From the NCBI GenBank assembly GCA_029268225.1, contig JAJUGJ010000004.1, forward strand, positions 62,001-126,000: a stretch of 64,000 nt of DNA, in the 5' to 3' direction. The position numbers were made by a program, and so were the translations under genes. Source of the stretch: Burkholderiales bacterium. Its GTDB lineage: Bacteria > Pseudomonadota > Gammaproteobacteria > Burkholderiales > Burkholderiaceae_C. The notes under the pieces are model-generated. The model searched no databases and was not told the origin of the DNA. It saw only the letters and a program-made list of their open reading frames with translations. Positions 1 to 7,407 of the stretch are shown one piece after another (position 1 is the first letter of the stretch; each line of letters starts with the position of its first letter).

Positions 1-572
1 ACGCCCTCGGGCAGGCTGGCTTGCTGAACCGCGAGCGCAAAGCGTCCGAACAAGCCAGGCTTGCCCTGCGCGCCCTCGAACAACAAGCGAATGCGCTCGT
101 GCACTTCCTCTTCTGAGGGATAGTGGTCGATGACGTCGATGTAGGCCAGACTGATGGGGTAGGCGCGCAAGACCGTTTGAGACTTGAAGTCAAAGAACAG
201 GGCTTGGCCGCGCAGTTGAACGAAAAACTTGGCGAAATAGCCAAAGCGCTCCAGCGACACCGCCTCGTTGTTCAGCAGCAAGGCCACCGACACAGCGCGG
301 TCACGGCCTTTCAATTGCGCCTGCGCCGCCAAGGGTGCCAATTCAAAATTCCGGGGAGGATTGGCTTCCAGATTTTTATAAATCAGAGAGCCCACACGAA
401 CCTTGTTGGCCTCCAGCCCTTTGAGATACTGACTGGTATAGGGAAACCGATCCACGATCGACGTGGCGTCACCTGAATAGGCCATTCCCGCAAAATACAC
501 CTCTGTCGCACCTGCAGAGACCCCACTCAGCAGCAAACAAATAGCCCAGAACCTGCCAATGATTTTCTTCAT
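1..572 (-). CDS. Exported protein of unknown function (3' part outside the window)
   Basis: This open frame starts with ATG at 572 and runs leftward without a stop to the window edge, giving about 190 residues of a longer protein. The N-terminus (MKKIIGRFWAICLLLSGVSAGA) is a typical Sec signal peptide: two lysines, a hydrophobic core and small residues before a probable cut near residue 22. The mature part is mixed and soluble-looking, with segments such as VRVGSLIYKNLEANPPRNFE and VSVALLLNNEAVSLERFG. I do not recognise a family, so the role is unknown; a periplasmic or outer-membrane-associated location is inferred from the signal peptide. It is divergent from lpxC and separated from it by 276 bp. 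The frame is clean and codon use matches its neighbours, so I think the gene is real. Confidence 0.7.
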   Translation of the reverse strand, partial: MKKIIGRFWAICLLLSGVSAGATEVYFAGMAYSGDATSIVDRFPYTSQYLKGLEANKVRVGSLIYKNLEANPPRNFELAPLAAQAQLKGRDRAVSVALLLNNEAVSLERFGYFAKFFVQLRGQALFFDFKSQTVLRAYPISLAYIDVIDHYPSEEEVHERIRLLFEGAQGKPGLFGRFALAVQQASLPEG

Positions 573-662
573 GTTTTAAAGCCAGACGAACGCCAACACC
601 GCTTGCCGAGCGGCAAACGGAATGTTCAAAAAGGAAAGAGGCGCAGCAGTGACGCGCGCGCA

Positions 663-680
663 AACGTGCCTGCGCACGTT
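663..680. promoter_or_regulatory. Perfect 7-bp inverted repeat in the divergent region before lpxC
   Basis: AACGTGC and GCACGTT flank a 4-nt spacer between the divergent exported-protein gene and lpxC. The symmetry suits a dimeric regulator or a short hairpin. There is no U-run on either strand, so a terminator is less likely. The rest of 573-848 is AT-rich around 681-712 and then C/G-run-rich, with no further gene. Confidence 0.35.
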
Positions 681-813
681 ACATATAGAAATATCCCTGA
701 ATATCTTTTAATGCCCGCATTGTAGTGAGCTCCCCCTCCCTCGGGCTTCACCCTGACGGGGGGGCTTGATGAGGCCCTTGCGCGTCGTCAATCAGGGTCA
801 TAGCGAAGTCTCA

Positions 814-842
814 CTGCAAAGCATCGTCAGCCCCCCGATAAT
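814..842 (+). promoter_or_regulatory. Candidate lpxC promoter that would give a leaderless mRNA
   Basis: A GATAAT hexamer (837-842) lies 6 nt before the lpxC ATG at 849, with a weak -35 match CTGCAA (814-819) at 17-bp spacing. Transcription would then begin at or next to the A of the ATG. No Shine-Dalgarno at normal spacing is seen: the only G-run (843-847) is one base from the ATG and could pair with the C-run at 832-836. Confidence 0.4.
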
Positions 843-848
843 GGGGGA

Positions 849-1784
849 ATGTTGCCTCAACGCACCCTCAAATCCCTGACCCGCGCCGTGGGCGTGGGCC
901 TGCACAGCGGCCAGCGCGTCGAGCTGACGCTGCGCCCGGCGCCGGTCAACACCGGCATCGTGTTCCGCCGCGTGGACCTGCCCGAGCCAGTGGACATCCC
1001 CGTCAACACCGGGGCGGTGTGCGACTGCCGCATGGCCACCACCATCTCGCCCGGTGGCGATCCGGGTCTGGCCAAGGTCAACACCATCGAGCACCTGATG
1101 TCGGCCTGCGCCGGCCTGGGGTTGGACAACCTGTATGTGGACATCACCGCCGAGGAAGTGCCCATCCTCGATGGCTCCTCGGCCGCGTTCGTGTACCTGC
1201 TGCAAAGCGCCGGCATCGAGCTGCAAAAAGCCCCCAAGAAGTTCCTGCGCGTGCTCAAGCCTGTTGAAGTGCGTGAAGGTGAAGGCCGTTCGCTCAAGTG
1301 GGCGCGCCTGGAGCCGTATCACGGCTACAAGCTGACCTTCGAGATCGACTTCGACCACCCCGCCGTCGATCAGACCGGCCAGCGCGTCGAGTTCGATTTC
1401 AGCACCGGCCAGTACAAGCGCGACATCGCCCGCGCCCGCACTTTCGGCTTCACCAAGGACGTGGAAATGATGCGCTCGCGCGGCCTGGGCCTGGGCGCCA
1501 GCATGGACAACGCCATCGTGGTGGACGAGCACCGCGTGCTCAACGCCGACGGCCTGCGCTACGACGACGAGTTCGTCAAGCACAAGATCCTCGACGCGAT
1601 CGGCGACCTGTATGTGGCGGGCTACCCGCTGCTGGCCAGCTACACCGCCTACAAGTCGGGCCACGCGATGAACAACCAGCTGCTGCGCGCGCTGATGGCG
1701 CAGCAGGATGCGTGGGAGATCGTCACGTTCGAGGACGAGGCCAAGGCCCCGCGTGGCATGGCCGAACTGGCCCCGGCCTGGTAA
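849..1784 (+). CDS. lpxC: UDP-3-O-acyl-N-acetylglucosamine deacetylase
   Basis: LpxC is the zinc amidase that deacetylates UDP-3-O-acyl-GlcNAc, the committed step of lipid A synthesis in the cytoplasm. The 311 residues match the usual length of about 305. Family motifs are intact: [18 protein letters not shown] at the N-terminus, a zinc-ligand His in NTIEHLMSA (His82), and [11 protein letters not shown] with SGHAMNN holding the other metal and catalytic residues. The start is fixed by the conserved QRTLK. LpxC usually follows ftsZ at the end of the division and cell-wall cluster. Here the gene upstream is a divergent exported protein, so that synteny is broken or interrupted. A small membrane protein gene follows 18 bp downstream. 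The start lacks a normally spaced Shine-Dalgarno. Confidence 0.97.
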   Translation: MLPQRTLKSLTRAVGVGLHSGQRVELTLRPAPVNTGIVFRRVDLPEPVDIPVNTGAVCDCRMATTISPGGDPGLAKVNTIEHLMSACAGLGLDNLYVDITAEEVPILDGSSAAFVYLLQSAGIELQKAPKKFLRVLKPVEVREGEGRSLKWARLEPYHGYKLTFEIDFDHPAVDQTGQRVEFDFSTGQYKRDIARARTFGFTKDVEMMRSRGLGLGASMDNAIVVDEHRVLNADGLRYDDEFVKHKILDAIGDLYVAGYPLLASYTAYKSGHAMNNQLLRALMAQQDAWEIVTFEDEAKAPRGMAELAPAW

Positions 1785-1802
1785 CGCGCAAGGTTGCCCA
1801 GC

Positions 1803-1988
1803 ATGGTTCTGTTTCGTACCCTGGGCATGATCCTGGCCCTGTCCTTCCTGCTGAACATGGCCGTGTTCACGGTCACCGGTCAACCACGCTGGCGGCAGTG
1901 GGCCATGCTGTCCTTGCGCTGGGGCGTGGTGCTGGGTCTGTGTTTCATCGGCCTGATCGTGCTGCGCCGCGCCGCGGTGTTCATTTGA
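1803..1988 (+). CDS. Small two-helix membrane protein
   Basis: This 61-residue product starts MVLFRTLGMILALSFLLNMA and holds two strongly hydrophobic stretches (about residues 5-22 and 38-55) separated by a short polar, tryptophan-containing loop, so a helical-hairpin inner-membrane protein is expected. A TTG at 1794 in the same frame is possible, but the ATG at 1803 has AAGG 9 bases upstream and is preferred. It follows lpxC by 18 bp in the same direction, so co-transcription is likely. I do not recognise a family. Intact two-helix topology and operon position support a real gene despite its size. Confidence 0.6.
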   Translation: MVLFRTLGMILALSFLLNMAVFTVTGQPRWRQWAMLSLRWGVVLGLCFIGLIVLRRAAVFI

Positions 1989-2065
1989 GGCAGATCAAGT
2001 CTGCACAGCTTCACCACGGGATAGTCCCCTCCCCCCTGAATCAAGGGGCGCACTAGCATCTGCGA

Positions 2066-2100
2066 CCTGAAGCTTCGGCTACCCGCTGAGGCACTTCAGG
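2066..2100 (+). promoter_or_regulatory. Inverted repeat covering the prpE ribosome-binding site
   Basis: CCTGAAG (2066-2072) pairs with CTTCAGG (2094-2100), and the second arm contributes to the AGGAG Shine-Dalgarno (2098-2102) of prpE. In the mRNA this could mask the ribosome-binding site. The 21-nt loop makes the structure only moderately stable. Confidence 0.3.
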
Positions 2101-2107
2101 AGCAAGC

Positions 2108-4003
2108 ATGAGCTACCGCGCGCTGTACGAGCGTTCCATCCACGAACGCGACGCTTACTGGGCCGAACAGGCCTCCCGCATCCACTGGCACCGTCCGTTC
2201 GACACGGTCTGCGACCACAGCCAACCGCCTTTTGCGAAATGGTTTGTGGGCGGCTTGACCAATCTGTGCCACAACGCGGTCGACCGCCATGTGCACGACC
2301 GGGCCGACCAGCCCGCCCTGGTCTTCGTGTCCACCGAGACCAACACCGAAGAGACGATCAGCTACGGCCAGTTGCTGGTCGAGGTCGAGCGCATGGCCGC
2401 CATCCTGCACGGCCTGGGCGTCGGCAAGGGGGACCGCGTGCTGATCTACATGCCCATGATCCCGCAGGCCGTGATCGCCATGCTGGCCACGGTGCGCCTG
2501 GGCGCCATCCACTCGGTGGTGTTCGGCGGCTTTGCCAGCCACGCCCTGGCCAGTCGTATCGACGACGCCCGACCCACCGTCATCGTGAGCGCCGATGCCG
2601 GTTCGCGCGGCGGCAAGGTCATCCCCTACAAGCCGCTGCTGGACGAGGCGCTGCGCCAGAGCACCCACCACGTGCCCCATGTGCTGCTGGTCGACCGCAA
2701 GCTGGCCCCGGCCGAGATGCAGACCCCGCGCGACGTGGACTACTGGGATGCCCGCAGCAGCGTGATGGACGCCATCGTGCCCTGCGAGTGGGTCGAAGCC
2801 ACCCACCCCAGCTACACGCTCTACACCAGCGGTACCACCGGCAAACCCAAGGGCGTGCAGCGCGACACCGGCGGCTACGCCGTGGCGCTGGCGGCCTCGA
2901 TGGAGCAGGTCTACTGCGGCAAGCCGGGTGAAACCTTCTTCTGTGCCAGCGACATCGGCTGGGTCGTGGGCCACAGCTACATCGTGTACGGCCCGCTGCT
3001 CACCGGCATGACGACGATCATCTACGAAGGCCTGCCGATCCGTCCGGATGCCGCCATCTGGTGGTCGCTGGTCGAGAAGTACAAGGTCAATGTGATGTTC
3101 TCGGCGCCCACCGCCATCCGCGTGCTGAAGAAACAGGATCCGGACTGCCTCAAGCGCCACGACCTGTCCAGCCTCAAGCAGCTGTTCCTGGCCGGTGAGC
3201 CGCTGGACGAGCCGACGGCCGCCTGGATTGGCGAGGCCATCGGCAAGCCCATCATCGACAACTACTGGCAGACCGAAACCGGCTGGCCCATCCTGAGCCT
3301 GGCGCGCGGCGTGGACCCGACGCTGACGCCGCGCCTGGGCTCGCCGGGGTTCCCGATGCCGGGTTACCAGGTCAAGCTGCTGGACGACCAGACCGGCGAG
3401 GAACTGACCGGCCCGAACCAGAAGGGCGTGCTGACCATCGAAGGGCCCTTGCCCCCCGGCTGCCTGCAGACCGTGTGGGGCGATGACCAACGCTTTGTCA
3501 GCACCTACTGGTCGACCTTCCCGCACAAGCAGGTCTACAACACCTTCGACTGGGGCATTCGCGATGCCGACGGCTACTACTTCATCCTGGGCCGCACCGA
3601 CGACGTGATCAACGTGGCCGGCCATCGCCTGGGCACCCGCGAGATCGAGGAGTCCATCAGCAGCCACCCTGGTGTCGCCGAGGTGGCGGTGGTGGGTGTG
3701 GCCGACCAGCTCAAGGGTCAGGTGGCCAAGGCCTTCGTGGTGCCGCGCGACGCCAGCCGTGTGACCGACGACGCCGGTCGCCAGCAGCTCGAATCCGAGA
3801 TCATGCACACGGTGGACCAGCAACTGGGCGCCGTGGCCCGCCCAGCCCGCGTGCACTTCGTCAACGTGCTGCCCAAGACACGCTCGGGCAAGCTGCTGCG
3901 CCGCGCCATCCAGGCGGTGTGCGAGGGCCGTGAGACCGGCGACCTGAGCACCATCGAAGACCCGACCGCGCTGCAGCAGTTGCAGGAAGCGGCGCAACGC
4001 TGA
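2108..4003 (+). CDS. prpE: Propionyl-CoA synthetase
   Basis: This is an acyl-CoA synthetase of the adenylate-forming superfamily that converts propionate, ATP and CoA to propionyl-CoA, feeding the 2-methylcitrate cycle. The 631 residues fit PrpE (about 628). Visible features are the N-terminal acetyl-CoA-synthetase extension, the phosphate-binding loop TSGTTGKPKG followed by VQRDTGGYAVAL, which is the PrpE rather than Acs version, the motif YWQTETGW, and the C-terminal catalytic lysine in KTRSGKLLRR (Lys595), the residue acetylated in Acs/PrpE regulation. The start has AGGAG at good spacing. No prpB, prpC or prpD genes lie nearby, so this is an isolated copy. An acetate-preferring paralogue cannot be fully excluded from sequence alone. 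Confidence 0.93.
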   Translation: MSYRALYERSIHERDAYWAEQASRIHWHRPFDTVCDHSQPPFAKWFVGGLTNLCHNAVDRHVHDRADQPALVFVSTETNTEETISYGQLLVEVERMAAILHGLGVGKGDRVLIYMPMIPQAVIAMLATVRLGAIHSVVFGGFASHALASRIDDARPTVIVSADAGSRGGKVIPYKPLLDEALRQSTHHVPHVLLVDRKLAPAEMQTPRDVDYWDARSSVMDAIVPCEWVEATHPSYTLYTSGTTGKPKGVQRDTGGYAVALAASMEQVYCGKPGETFFCASDIGWVVGHSYIVYGPLLTGMTTIIYEGLPIRPDAAIWWSLVEKYKVNVMFSAPTAIRVLKKQDPDCLKRHDLSSLKQLFLAGEPLDEPTAAWIGEAIGKPIIDNYWQTETGWPILSLARGVDPTLTPRLGSPGFPMPGYQVKLLDDQTGEELTGPNQKGVLTIEGPLPPGCLQTVWGDDQRFVSTYWSTFPHKQVYNTFDWGIRDADGYYFILGRTDDVINVAGHRLGTREIEESISSHPGVAEVAVVGVADQLKGQVAKAFVVPRDASRVTDDAGRQQLESEIMHTVDQQLGAVARPARVHFVNVLPKTRSGKLLRRAIQAVCEGRETGDLSTIEDPTALQQLQEAAQR

Positions 4004-4014
4004 GCTTCAGCGTG

Positions 4015-4043
4015 TCCCGAGTGCCCGCGCAAGGCGCTCGGGA
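4015..4043 (+). terminator. Hairpin after prpE
   Basis: TCCCGAGTGCC (4015-4025) pairs with GGCGCTCGGGA (4033-4043), an 11-bp stem including one G-U pair, starting 12 bp after the prpE stop. There is no clear U-run after it, so termination may be weak or Rho-assisted. Confidence 0.5.
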
Positions 4044-4102
4044 TGGTCAAGCGCAGGCCCTTGTCGCACAATGCGGGTTTTGACGCCCTGAATTGCCCGA
4101 CC

Positions 4103-4822
4103 ATGAAAAAGACGCCTGCGCTCACCGACGCCGAAATCAACGAAATCGACGAGCTGCTGGCCGCTGTGCCCGCACCCTTTGAGACCGTCGACGCCGTGAT
4201 CCTGGACGGCTACCTCGCCGGCGTGCTGGTGCAGCCCGTGCTGCTGCAGCCGGAGGACTGGCTGCCGCCGATCTTCGGCACCGAAGGCATGCCCGAGCCC
4301 GGCATCGAAGGCTGGAGCGAAGCCCAGCACAACCGCCTGGTCAGCCTGATCACCCGCCGCAAGGACGAGATCCTGCGCGGCATCCTGGAAGACGGCTGGT
4401 TCGACCCCATCGTGCCGATGATCGAAGATGACGACGGCAAGCCGGTCGAAGGCAAGGACGCCCTGGAAGGCATCGGCTACTGGGCCGCCGGCTTTGAGTG
4501 GGCACTGGCAAACTTCCCGCAGCTGGAAGAAGCCGCCCTGTCGGGCGTACCCGACCTGCTGGACTCGATCTGGCGCCACCTGCCCGAGCAGGACGAAGCC
4601 CAACAGGCCCTGACCAAGGCCCTGGACGAAGAACACCCGCTCAAGAACCTGGACGAGGCCATCGAAGCCCTGGTGTTCGACGTGGTAGACCTGGCCCAGA
4701 TCGGCTTGGCCGAAAGCCACAAGGTCGAGACCGTGATCCGCGAGCATCCCAAGCTCGGCCGCAACGACCCCTGCCATTGCGGCAGCGGCAAGAAGTACAA
4801 GAACTGCCACGGGGCCAACTGA
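4103..4822 (+). CDS. YecA/UPF0149 family protein with SEC-C zinc motif
   Basis: The 239-residue product has an N-terminal UPF0149/YgfB-YecA-like helical domain ([24 protein letters not shown]) and ends in a SEC-C motif, [18 protein letters not shown], which binds zinc through Cys and His as in the C-terminus of SecA. In that family SEC-C tails bind ribosomes or SecB-type partners. A cytosolic accessory role near translation or secretion is therefore plausible but not shown. The frame extends upstream to 4043, but the ATG at 4103 ([16 protein letters not shown]) matches where the family begins, and the longer start would run into the hairpin after prpE. The phosphoesterase gene begins immediately after the stop codon. 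Confidence 0.88.
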   Translation: MKKTPALTDAEINEIDELLAAVPAPFETVDAVILDGYLAGVLVQPVLLQPEDWLPPIFGTEGMPEPGIEGWSEAQHNRLVSLITRRKDEILRGILEDGWFDPIVPMIEDDDGKPVEGKDALEGIGYWAAGFEWALANFPQLEEAALSGVPDLLDSIWRHLPEQDEAQQALTKALDEEHPLKNLDEAIEALVFDVVDLAQIGLAESHKVETVIREHPKLGRNDPCHCGSGKKYKNCHGAN

Positions 4823-5629
4823 TTGCGCTCGGGCGGTTCTGACGGGCGTTTGACCATCCAGGTGCTGTCGGACCTGCACCTGGAAACCGAGGACTTCACG
4901 CCCACGCCGGCCCCTGGCGCCGATCTGCTGGTGCTGGCTGGCGACGTGGACAGCAGCTGGCAGGGTCTGTCGCGCTTTGCGGGCTGGCCGGTACCGGTGC
5001 TGTTTGTGCCCGGCAACCACGAGTTCGACCGCCGTGATGTGGACGAGGCCCTTGCGGGCCTGCGCGAGCGCGCGGCGCAGCTCGGCCTGACCGTGCTCGA
5101 ACGTGAGACCGCCTTCGTCACCGCGCCCGACGGCCGGGTGATCCGTTTTCTGGGCACGACCCGCTGGTGCGATTTCGACCTGTTCGGCGAGGCCCAGCGG
5201 CCCAAGGCCATGCGGGCGGCCAGCTACTTCGTCAACGTGATGCGGTCCACGCGTCACGGTCAGCCCTTTGATCCGGCGGCCGTGCGCGCCGAAGCCCTGT
5301 TGTGCCGCGACTGGCTGGCTGCTGAACTGGCCCGCACGCCGAGTGCCGACGAACCCTGGGACGCCACCGTCGTCATCACCCACTTCGGCCCCAGCCTGCG
5401 CAGCGCCGACCCGCGCTACGGCCGTCAGCCCGGCACCGCCAGCTTCTGCAACGCCGACGACGACCTGATGCCCGGCGTGGACCTGTGGCTGCATGGCCAC
5501 CTGCATTGCCGACACGACTATCTGGTCCCGCACGAGCGCGGCGTCACCCGCGTGGTCAGCAACGCCCGCGGTCACGGTCACAAAAACGAATCAGCCGGCT
5601 ACGATGGCCGCTGCTGCGTTCGGGTCTAG
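4823..5629 (+). CDS. Calcineurin-like metallophosphoesterase
   Basis: The protein carries the full set of metallophosphoesterase motifs in order: SDLHLE, LAGDVDSS, PGNHEFDR, VITHFGPS and HGHLHC, giving the Asp, His and Asn ligands of a two-metal active site. It probably hydrolyses a phosphomonoester or diester; the substrate cannot be read from sequence. There is no ATG in a usable place. The first candidate is TTG at 4823, directly abutting the yecA stop, and TTG at 4850 (MTIQVLSDLHLE) is an equally good start just before the first metal motif. The tight spacing suggests translational coupling to the YecA gene. The soluble product is about 260-268 residues, normal for the family. Confidence 0.88.
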   Translation: MRSGGSDGRLTIQVLSDLHLETEDFTPTPAPGADLLVLAGDVDSSWQGLSRFAGWPVPVLFVPGNHEFDRRDVDEALAGLRERAAQLGLTVLERETAFVTAPDGRVIRFLGTTRWCDFDLFGEAQRPKAMRAASYFVNVMRSTRHGQPFDPAAVRAEALLCRDWLAAELARTPSADEPWDATVVITHFGPSLRSADPRYGRQPGTASFCNADDDLMPGVDLWLHGHLHCRHDYLVPHERGVTRVVSNARGHGHKNESAGYDGRCCVRV

Positions 5630-5691
5630 GATCTAGACTGATCGCTGTGCGTGCACGACACGTTTTTCCGTCAACACAACCGAGGAACCCC

Positions 5692-6114
5692 ATGAAGATC
5701 TTGCTCCCCGTGGATGGCAGCTCTTACACCAAGCGCATGCTGGCCTGGCTGGCCACACATGAAGAATGGATCACTGGCCAACATGAGTTCACCGTGCTGA
5801 CGGTGGTGCCGCAGATCCCGCCGCACGCGGCCGCACTGTTCCCCGCAGACCAACTCAAGTCCTACTATGAGGACACGGCCGAGGCCATCTTCAAGCCCAT
5901 CCGCAAATTCACCGCCAAACACGACATGGCCACGTCCTATCAGGGCAAGATCGGCCACGCGCCGGACGTGATCGCCAAGATGGCCGAGAAGGGCAAGTTC
6001 GACCTGATCATCATGGGCTCCCACGGTCATGGCAACCTGATGAACCTCGTGGTGGGTTCGGTGGCCAACAAGGTCATGGCCTCTTGCAAGACACCGGTGC
6101 TGCTGGTGCGTTGA
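5692..6114 (+). CDS. Universal stress protein (UspA family)
   Basis: A single Usp domain of 140 residues. It begins MKILLPVDGS, the first beta strand with the ATP-contacting Asp, and ends with the G-x2-G-x9-G-S nucleotide-binding signature in GSHGHGNLMNLVVGSVANK. This places it in the ATP-binding subgroup of stress-response proteins, cytosolic and usually dimeric. The open frame extends far upstream, but the ATG at 5692 has GAGGA eight to twelve bases before it and fits the family start. It follows the phosphoesterase gene by 62 bp and converges with a diguanylate cyclase gene whose stop is only 31 bp away. Its partner process is unknown. Confidence 0.93.
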   Translation: MKILLPVDGSSYTKRMLAWLATHEEWITGQHEFTVLTVVPQIPPHAAALFPADQLKSYYEDTAEAIFKPIRKFTAKHDMATSYQGKIGHAPDVIAKMAEKGKFDLIIMGSHGHGNLMNLVVGSVANKVMASCKTPVLLVR

Positions 6115-6145
6115 TCTTCACCTCCGCCAGCGCAGCACACCGCAC

Positions 6146-7246
6146 TCAAACGGTGGCCAACACGCTGCGGTGGCGTCCCGCCGATTTGGCCTGGTACAGC
6201 GCCAGGTCGGCGCGGTGCAAGGTCTGGTCCGAGGACTCGCCCGGACCATGTTCGGCGATCCCCGCCGAAAACAGGATGCGCAGCGTCGGCACGTCCTCGC
6301 TGACGCATACCGTGGCCAGTGCCTCCCGCAGGCGGTCCAGCAACAAGGCAGCGCCCTCTGCGGACGTTTCCGGCATGACGATCAGGAACTCTTCACCGCC
6401 CCAGCGGGCCACGATGTCGGCATCACGTGTCACTTGACGGGCCTGCTGCGCAAAGGCCTGCAAGACGCGGTCACCCATGGCGTGGCCGTGCTCGTCATTG
6501 ACCCGTTTGAAGTGGTCCAGATCGATCAGCGCCATGGCCAGCGGACGATGGTTCCGGTCCTTCAAATGAACATGGTGATCGATGAGTTCCTGTGCGTAGC
6601 GGCGGTTGTACAGACCGGTCAGGCTGTCCCGGTTGGCCAACTCCTGAATGCGGTCCAGCGCGCCTTCCAGCTCGCGTTTGCGGGCGCGCAAGCGACGGCG
6701 CATCTCACCGAACTGTGCACCCAGCAAAGCCGCCATGATCTGCAGGATCAGCAGGATGAGAAAGTGCACGGCCTCAACCGGTGGCGGAAAATTGACCGGA
6801 TCGCGCACACTCATCCAGAGCATGCCTGAGCCCATGGTGAGCAAGGCGTACAGGCTCATCGCCCATTGACGGTCACGTGACAGGCTGAAGGTGCCAAAAG
6901 ACGTCACGGCCACACTCAAGGCAATGAGCGCCCCCCGGAACTCGTGCATCAGCATGTAGGCCACCACGGCCATGGTCTGGCCTGTCAGCATCTGTGCCAC
7001 CGTCAGGGCAGGGTCACGGAAATGCCGCGTCCAGCCCCAACGGACCATGGCGTAGCTGATGAGGCCTGCGGTCAGTGCCGCCCACTGGAACACCCGTGTG
7101 GGCCTGAGATCAGCCACGCCGATCGACAGCGCCACCTCGGCAATCAGCACCCCGAGCAGATAGCTGAAAGCCGCCAGCAGGGTGCGGAGCACATAGCCCC
7201 GCTGCCTCGCTTCGCGTCCCAACAGCACATCCAGCACGAATCGCAC
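6146..7246 (-). CDS. Membrane-anchored diguanylate cyclase (GGDEF)
   Basis: The N-terminal half (about residues 15-185) holds some six hydrophobic helices of no recognised sensor family. A charged linker (MRRRLRARKRELEGALDRIQELA) leads to a C-terminal GGDEF domain. The active-site loop is RWGGEEF (residues 283-287), and an upstream RDAD fits the inhibitory I-site RxxD, so an active, product-inhibited c-di-GMP synthase is expected at the inner membrane. I prefer the GTG start at 7246 because GGAGG lies 5 bases before it; a GTG at 7258 is the in-frame alternative. It is divergent from the double uvrA (162 bp between starts) and convergent with usp. The signal sensed is unknown. Confidence 0.9.
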   Translation of the reverse strand: MRFVLDVLLGREARQRGYVLRTLLAAFSYLLGVLIAEVALSIGVADLRPTRVFQWAALTAGLISYAMVRWGWTRHFRDPALTVAQMLTGQTMAVVAYMLMHEFRGALIALSVAVTSFGTFSLSRDRQWAMSLYALLTMGSGMLWMSVRDPVNFPPPVEAVHFLILLILQIMAALLGAQFGEMRRRLRARKRELEGALDRIQELANRDSLTGLYNRRYAQELIDHHVHLKDRNHRPLAMALIDLDHFKRVNDEHGHAMGDRVLQAFAQQARQVTRDADIVARWGGEEFLIVMPETSAEGAALLLDRLREALATVCVSEDVPTLRILFSAGIAEHGPGESSDQTLHRADLALYQAKSAGRHRSVLATV

Positions 7247-7407
7247 AACACCCTCCACAGCAGAACTTGATTATCCCCATGGGGTTCTGACGCCAAGCTG
7301 TCGCCAGATATTTGCCCCGGCTCAGGTCGTGACTTTCTGGCGTCTCTAGAATGTTTGCGCGCTCATGCCGCGGTATCTCCCTGCGGCAGACCCTTAGAAG
7401 GTGACCC

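Noticed and set aside
2096-3997. 633-codon minus-strand open frame opposite prpE
   Set aside because: Its limits coincide with prpE almost exactly, and it has no recognisable motif or ribosome-binding site.
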